Shown piece after piece: positions 4,410-7,327 of a stretch of 7,327 nt of DNA (the stretch's first letter is position 1; the number at the start of each line of letters is the position of its first letter). Below the pieces are notes generated by a model. That model saw nothing but the letters and a program-made list of their open reading frames with translations. It did not search any database and was not told the origin of the DNA. The stretch is from Chloroflexota bacterium (GTDB lineage: Bacteria > Chloroflexota > Anaerolineae > B4-G1 > DUEL01), in the NCBI GenBank assembly GCA_017743275.1, contig JAGHZG010000072.1, forward strand, positions 1 to 7,327. Direction: 5' to 3'. A program made the position numbers and the translations under genes.

Positions 4410-5309
4410 ATGACTGAATGGTATACTAACCCCCAAACCGGCCTGCGGGTCGGGCTGGCACTGATCGCCGCCGTGCTCCTGGTGGACATCGGACTGGTCA
4501 TCTGGGCCGCCACCCGCCCGGTAGATGGACTGACTTTTCTCGCCGGGTTGTTCATCCTGGGGAGTCTGGTCGCGATTGGGCTGATGGGCTACTGGATCAG
4601 CGGCCTGGTCCAATCCGCCTACGTCCTGGACCGCAACGCGCTGGTCATCCTCTGGGGGGAGACGGAGCACGTCATCCCGTTGCCCCAGGTGCAACGGGTG
4701 CTGTTAGGGGAGGAAGTGACGGGCCGCCTGCGCTTCCGGGGGGTCCGCTGGCCCGGATACTGGGTGGGGTACGGCGAGATAGAGGGCGTGGGGCCGGTCC
4801 TCTTCCACGCCACCGCGCCTCTGGAGGAGCAGGTGCTCTTGGTGACGCCGGGGCTGGCCTACGGCATCTCCCCGGAGGACCGGGACGGGTTTCTGAGCGC
4901 TCTCCAGACCCGGATGCAGATGGGCCCCACCCAGTGGGTGGAGCAGGCTTCCCACGGGCCGGCCTTCGCCCGCTGGGCTTTCTGGCAGGACCGACCGGCG
5001 CTGGTGTTGCTAATAGGCGGACTGGTGGCGTTGCTGGCGCTCACCGGCTTTCTCTGCTTCCGATTCCCGAACCTGCCCCTGCTCATCCCCCTCCATTTTG
5101 ACGCGCTGGGCACGCCGGACCGGCTGGGCGTGCGCGGGCAGATTTTCTTCATCCCGCTGATCGGGTTGATTGTGTTGACGGTGAACGGCGTCCTGGGCGG
5201 TCTGCTCTACCGGCATGAGCGTCTGGCCGCGTACCTGCTCTGGGGCAGCGCGCTGGCCGTACAGGTCCTCTTCTGGGCCGCCGTCCTGGGCATCCTGGCG
5301 GCCGCGTAG
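4410..5309 (+). CDS. Membrane protein with PH-like domain and DUF1648-like C-terminus
   Basis: The 299-residue protein has two N-terminal membrane segments (about 12-33 and 41-66) and a soluble block (about 69-168) starting SAYVLDRNALVILWGETEHV with IPLPQVQRV, which resembles bacterial PH-like domains. A third membrane segment (196-216) leads to IPLHFDALGTPDRLGVRGQ (226-244), close to the P-x-HF-x-G-PD signature of DUF1648 proteins such as the SdpI family, and two more segments follow (about 245-265 and 272-297). The function is unknown; a membrane signalling, scaffolding or immunity-like role is possible. I chose the ATG at 4410 because the hydrophobic domain begins soon after. An upstream GTG (4356) lies in repeat-like DNA, and neither start has a good ribosome site. 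Transcription probably comes from the promoter at 4119. The stop is five bases before a terminator shared with the convergent AOR gene. Confidence 0.8.
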   Translation: MTEWYTNPQTGLRVGLALIAAVLLVDIGLVIWAATRPVDGLTFLAGLFILGSLVAIGLMGYWISGLVQSAYVLDRNALVILWGETEHVIPLPQVQRVLLGEEVTGRLRFRGVRWPGYWVGYGEIEGVGPVLFHATAPLEEQVLLVTPGLAYGISPEDRDGFLSALQTRMQMGPTQWVEQASHGPAFARWAFWQDRPALVLLIGGLVALLALTGFLCFRFPNLPLLIPLHFDALGTPDRLGVRGQIFFIPLIGLIVLTVNGVLGGLLYRHERLAAYLLWGSALAVQVLFWAAVLGILAAA

Positions 5310-5313
5310 TTGG

Positions 5314-5359
5314 AAAAACAAACACCCGGCACCCTTCGGTGCCGGGTGTTTGTTTTTTT
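5314..5359. terminator. Bidirectional intrinsic terminator
   Basis: Perfect 20-base arms (5314-5333 and 5338-5357) enclose the loop cttc. The core is cacccggcacc/ggtgccgggtg. A run of seven T follows on the plus strand (5353-5359) and aaaaa on the left gives TTTTT on the minus strand. It serves both the membrane protein gene (stop at 5309) and the AOR gene (stop at 5366). Confidence 0.93.
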
Positions 5360-5365
5360 GTCCGT

Positions 5366-7105
5366 CTACCACCACACCGCGTCCATTTCCTCGTCCGGCA
5401 CGTCCCAGACGACGTTGTGCGGCGGGAGCGGCTCGTACTTCATGAACTCGGGCACCCGGTCGTGGGCCTTGGTGAAGCCGGCCGCCCGGTTGAAGGCCAG
5501 TTCCTTCTCCATAATCTCCCGGCCGATGCGCGCCACGTCGTCCGTCGTCCAGTTCGCGCCCAGGACGCCCGCGCACTCCTCCACCAGCCCCTCAAAGCCG
5601 CTGGGGATGTCCAAAAAGGCGAAGGCGCAGAAGAGGCAGTGCCCGCTGGAGTCAATGAAGGCGGTCGTGACCTGGAAGTTGCGGGAGAGGTCGGCCTTCT
5701 TGATGTCCATCGGGTCGGCCTTGCCGCCGACGCTGAGAATCTCCGGCGCGATGGTGTAACCGGCAGTGTGGTCGGCGCCCATTGTGGAGGTCGCGTAGGT
5801 GACGCCGATGCCCTTGACGGCGCGCGGCTCGTAGGCGGGCATGTTCTGGCCCTTGCATCCGGGGACGCGGTGCCAGCCGAAGGCCTGGCCGGTGAAGGCG
5901 GCGCCGTTGCCCAGAATCCGCCCCAGCGGGGTGCCCTTGCGGATTTCCTCGTCCACCAGGCGGATGGATCCCTGCCAGTCGCCGAAGGGCAGGAGCCCGG
6001 CATCCATCGCCACCGCCAGCGCGCCACCGGTCTCAATGGTGTCAATGCCGATGTCGTTGCAGAGCCAGATCAGTTTGCCGATGGCATCCAGGTTGTCAAT
6101 CCCGCAGTTGGCCCCCAGCGCCCAGGTGGACTCGTATTCAACGCAGGAGACGATTTCGTTCCCCTGCTCATCGTAGTACGTGTTGGAGCACTGGATGGTG
6201 CAGCCGGGGTGGCAGCCGTGGTTGTAGAGTTCCTTCCCCAGGCGCTTCTTGTTGGTCTCAAAGATGGCCTCGCCGGAGGTCGCCGCGGCGCCCTCAAAGC
6301 GGCCCTCCCGGAAGTTGCGGGTGGGGTAGCCACCGGCCTCGTTGAGGATGTTGACCAGGATGGCGGTGCCGTAGGTGTTCAGGCCGCCCTTGGGCTTGGT
6401 GATGTCGTGCTGGCGGAGGGCCTCCAGCATCTTCTTGCGGCCCTGCTCAAAGAGGTCAGGGTTGGCGATGTGGACGCCCGGGCCGCCTTCGGGGTTCACA
6501 ATGATGAACTTGAGGCCCTTGGAGCCCATCACCGCGCCCAGGCCGCCGCGCCCGGAGTAGCGGCTGGGTCGCCCTTGGGCGTCGTTGAAGCAGATGCCGG
6601 CCATGGCCATCTTCATCTCCCCGGCGACGCCGATGGAGCAGATGTCCACCTTCTTGCCGAAGCGCTCAAAGAGGAGCGGGTAGACCTCGTAGAGGCTTCG
6701 GCCGGCGTACTCGTCGGCGGGGAAGAAGGTGGCGCCGTCTTTGGTGATGTGCAGCCCCCACCAGCCGCCGTCCTTGGGGTAGCCCTCCACGATGATGGCC
6801 TTGATCCCCAGTTTCGCCACCGACTGGGGCCAGCCGGTACCGGCGTTGGACTCTTTGATGCCGCCGGTGAGGGGGGACTTGGCACCCACCGAGACGCGGC
6901 CGGAGGTCGGCGCGTTGGTGCCGGTGATGATGCCCGGGGCGAAGACCAGTTTGTTGTTGGGGCCCAGGGGGTGGCAGGTGGGGTCCACCTCGTCGCAGAC
7001 GATGGAGGAGGTCAGGCCGCGCCCGCCCAGAAAGCGGTATTTCTCGGGGACGTCCTCGTACTGGACCGTCCGGTCGGTCATGTTGACCCGCAGAATCTTG
7101 GACAT
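5366..7105 (-). CDS. Aldehyde:ferredoxin oxidoreductase family protein (tungsten/molybdenum bis-pterin enzyme)
   Basis: AOR-family enzymes oxidise aldehydes to acids with ferredoxin, using a tungsto- or molybdo-bispterin and one [4Fe-4S] cluster in the cytoplasm. The 579 residues show FLGGRGL (26-32), GRVSVGAKSPLTGG (69-82), YSGRGGLGAVMGSKGLK (183-199), the cluster cysteines C298, C302, C306 in GCHPGCTIQCSN, VEYES (322-326), MGADHTAGYT (442-451) and the distal C490 in DSSGHCLFC. The first cysteine gap is CX3C, whereas the Pyrococcus furiosus AOR has CX2C, so this belongs to another subgroup and the substrate is open. The length suits the short members of the family (about 600). The ATG at 7105-7103 follows AGGAGGT by seven bases, a strong site. 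No partner ferredoxin or MoaD-like gene is in view. Upstream are CACAAAGG repeats and the terminator of another gene, so it is probably a single-gene unit or heads its own transcript. Confidence 0.94.
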   Translation of the reverse strand: MSKILRVNMTDRTVQYEDVPEKYRFLGGRGLTSSIVCDEVDPTCHPLGPNNKLVFAPGIITGTNAPTSGRVSVGAKSPLTGGIKESNAGTGWPQSVAKLGIKAIIVEGYPKDGGWWGLHITKDGATFFPADEYAGRSLYEVYPLLFERFGKKVDICSIGVAGEMKMAMAGICFNDAQGRPSRYSGRGGLGAVMGSKGLKFIIVNPEGGPGVHIANPDLFEQGRKKMLEALRQHDITKPKGGLNTYGTAILVNILNEAGGYPTRNFREGRFEGAAATSGEAIFETNKKRLGKELYNHGCHPGCTIQCSNTYYDEQGNEIVSCVEYESTWALGANCGIDNLDAIGKLIWLCNDIGIDTIETGGALAVAMDAGLLPFGDWQGSIRLVDEEIRKGTPLGRILGNGAAFTGQAFGWHRVPGCKGQNMPAYEPRAVKGIGVTYATSTMGADHTAGYTIAPEILSVGGKADPMDIKKADLSRNFQVTTAFIDSSGHCLFCAFAFLDIPSGFEGLVEECAGVLGANWTTDDVARIGREIMEKELAFNRAAGFTKAHDRVPEFMKYEPLPPHNVVWDVPDEEMDAVWW

Positions 7106-7110
7106 CTTCC

Positions 7111-7117
7111 ACCTCCT
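7111..7117 (-). promoter_or_regulatory. Strong ribosome binding site of the AOR gene
   Basis: On the minus strand the bases before the ATG read aggaggtggaag, a nearly complete Shine-Dalgarno match, and fix the start at 7105. Such a strong site suggests high expression. Confidence 0.85.
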
Positions 7118-7152
7118 GATATTGTGGTGAACTTTGGGGAATGGCTGTTAAA

Positions 7153-7164
7153 AGGTAATTACCT
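7153..7164. promoter_or_regulatory. 12-bp palindrome upstream of AOR (possible operator)
   Basis: The sequence aggtaattacct is a perfect palindrome about 48 bases upstream of the AOR start, near where a promoter would be. I could not find a clean -35/-10 pair here, so this is only a weak candidate regulator site. Confidence 0.25.
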
Positions 7165-7256
7165 ACCACAAAGGGCACAAAGGAGGCACAAAGGACACAA
7201 AGGGGAATAAAATCTTTTGTGCCCTTTTTGGAGACTTCGTGTCCTTCGTGGTTTTT
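7164..7256. repeat. CACAAAGG tandem repeats and imperfect long hairpin
   Basis: CACAAAGG occurs four times (7167, 7176, 7187 and 7196). Inverted relatives follow on the other side (cttttgtg at 7214, cttcgtg at 7235, ccttcgtg at 7243), so the left part ccacaaagggcacaaag can fold onto the right part cttcgtgtccttcgtgg with three mismatches. It is a dispersed microrepeat type often seen between genes in environmental bacteria, from memory. It sits between the terminator at the right edge and the AOR gene. Confidence 0.6.
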
Positions 7257-7272
7257 ACAGAACGGCTCTCCG

Positions 7273-7327
7273 AAAAATAAAAAAAGGAGACCCTCAGGCC
7301 GGGATGTCCCGGCCGTACGGTGTCTCC
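7273..7327 (-). terminator. Intrinsic terminator of a minus-strand gene beyond the right edge
   Basis: On the minus strand ggagac (7327-7322) pairs with gtctcc (7291-7286) and an inner stem ggccggga (7314-7307) pairs with tcccggcc (7304-7297). The stem is followed by TTTTTTTATTTTT (7285-7273). This implies an upstream minus-strand gene ending just outside the window and separates it from the AOR transcript. Confidence 0.85.

Noticed and set aside
5339..7210. Long open frame on the plus strand opposite the AOR gene
   Set aside because: It is antisense to a clear AOR gene, is low-complexity and rich in G, A, V, L and D, and shows no family motif. GC-rich codon bias makes such shadows.

Overview
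The window is GC-rich, with six genes and a fragment of a seventh, packed in short units and separated by unusually repeat-rich intergenic DNA. The gene set (complex I subunits, a tungsten/molybdenum aldehyde:ferredoxin oxidoreductase homologue, a DUF362 ferredoxin) suggests an anaerobic or facultative bacterium. The degenerate 7- and 8-base microrepeats and palindromic intergenic elements remind me of Chloroflexota (Anaerolineae-like) genomes. That placement is an inference from style and gene content, not from a marker comparison.

Layout, left to right. Positions 1-997 (minus): start of a complex I cluster, nuoB then nuoC (nuoC runs off the left edge), with a perfect 43-base palindrome between them. 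Positions 998-1693: about 700 bases without a protein gene. They hold a probable nuoB promoter, one copy of an 88-bp palindromic element, a strong 17-bp-stem hairpin, a probable nadC promoter, a hairpin-rich leader and a heptamer repeat that runs into nadC. Positions 1694-3682 (plus): nadC and a DUF362 / 2x[4Fe-4S] ferredoxin gene, probably one transcript. Positions 3691-4029 (minus): rpsT (ribosomal protein S20) with a TTG start and its own terminator. Positions 4030-4409: divergent promoters for rpsT and the next plus-strand gene around a 16-bp palindrome, then the second, inverted copy of the 88-bp element. Positions 4410-5309 (plus): a membrane protein with a PH-like domain and a DUF1648-like C-terminus. 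Positions 5314-5359: a bidirectional terminator. Positions 5366-7105 (minus): an aldehyde:ferredoxin oxidoreductase family gene. Positions 7106-7327: a repeat-rich upstream region and, at the edge, a terminator for a minus-strand gene outside the window.

How they fit together: NuoB/NuoC belong to respiratory NADH or ferredoxin dehydrogenase, NadC makes the NAD precursor nicotinate mononucleotide, and the DUF362 ferredoxin and the AOR homologue are iron-sulfur redox proteins. The shared theme is redox and NAD metabolism, but these are separate transcription units and I see no proof of one pathway.

The most unusual signal is in the non-coding DNA. The two 88-bp copies (84/88 identical, opposite orientation) flank nadC, the DUF362 gene and rpsT. 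An exact-consensus promoter sits just inside the right-hand copy, pointing outward, so inversion of the segment would aim that promoter at nuoBC.
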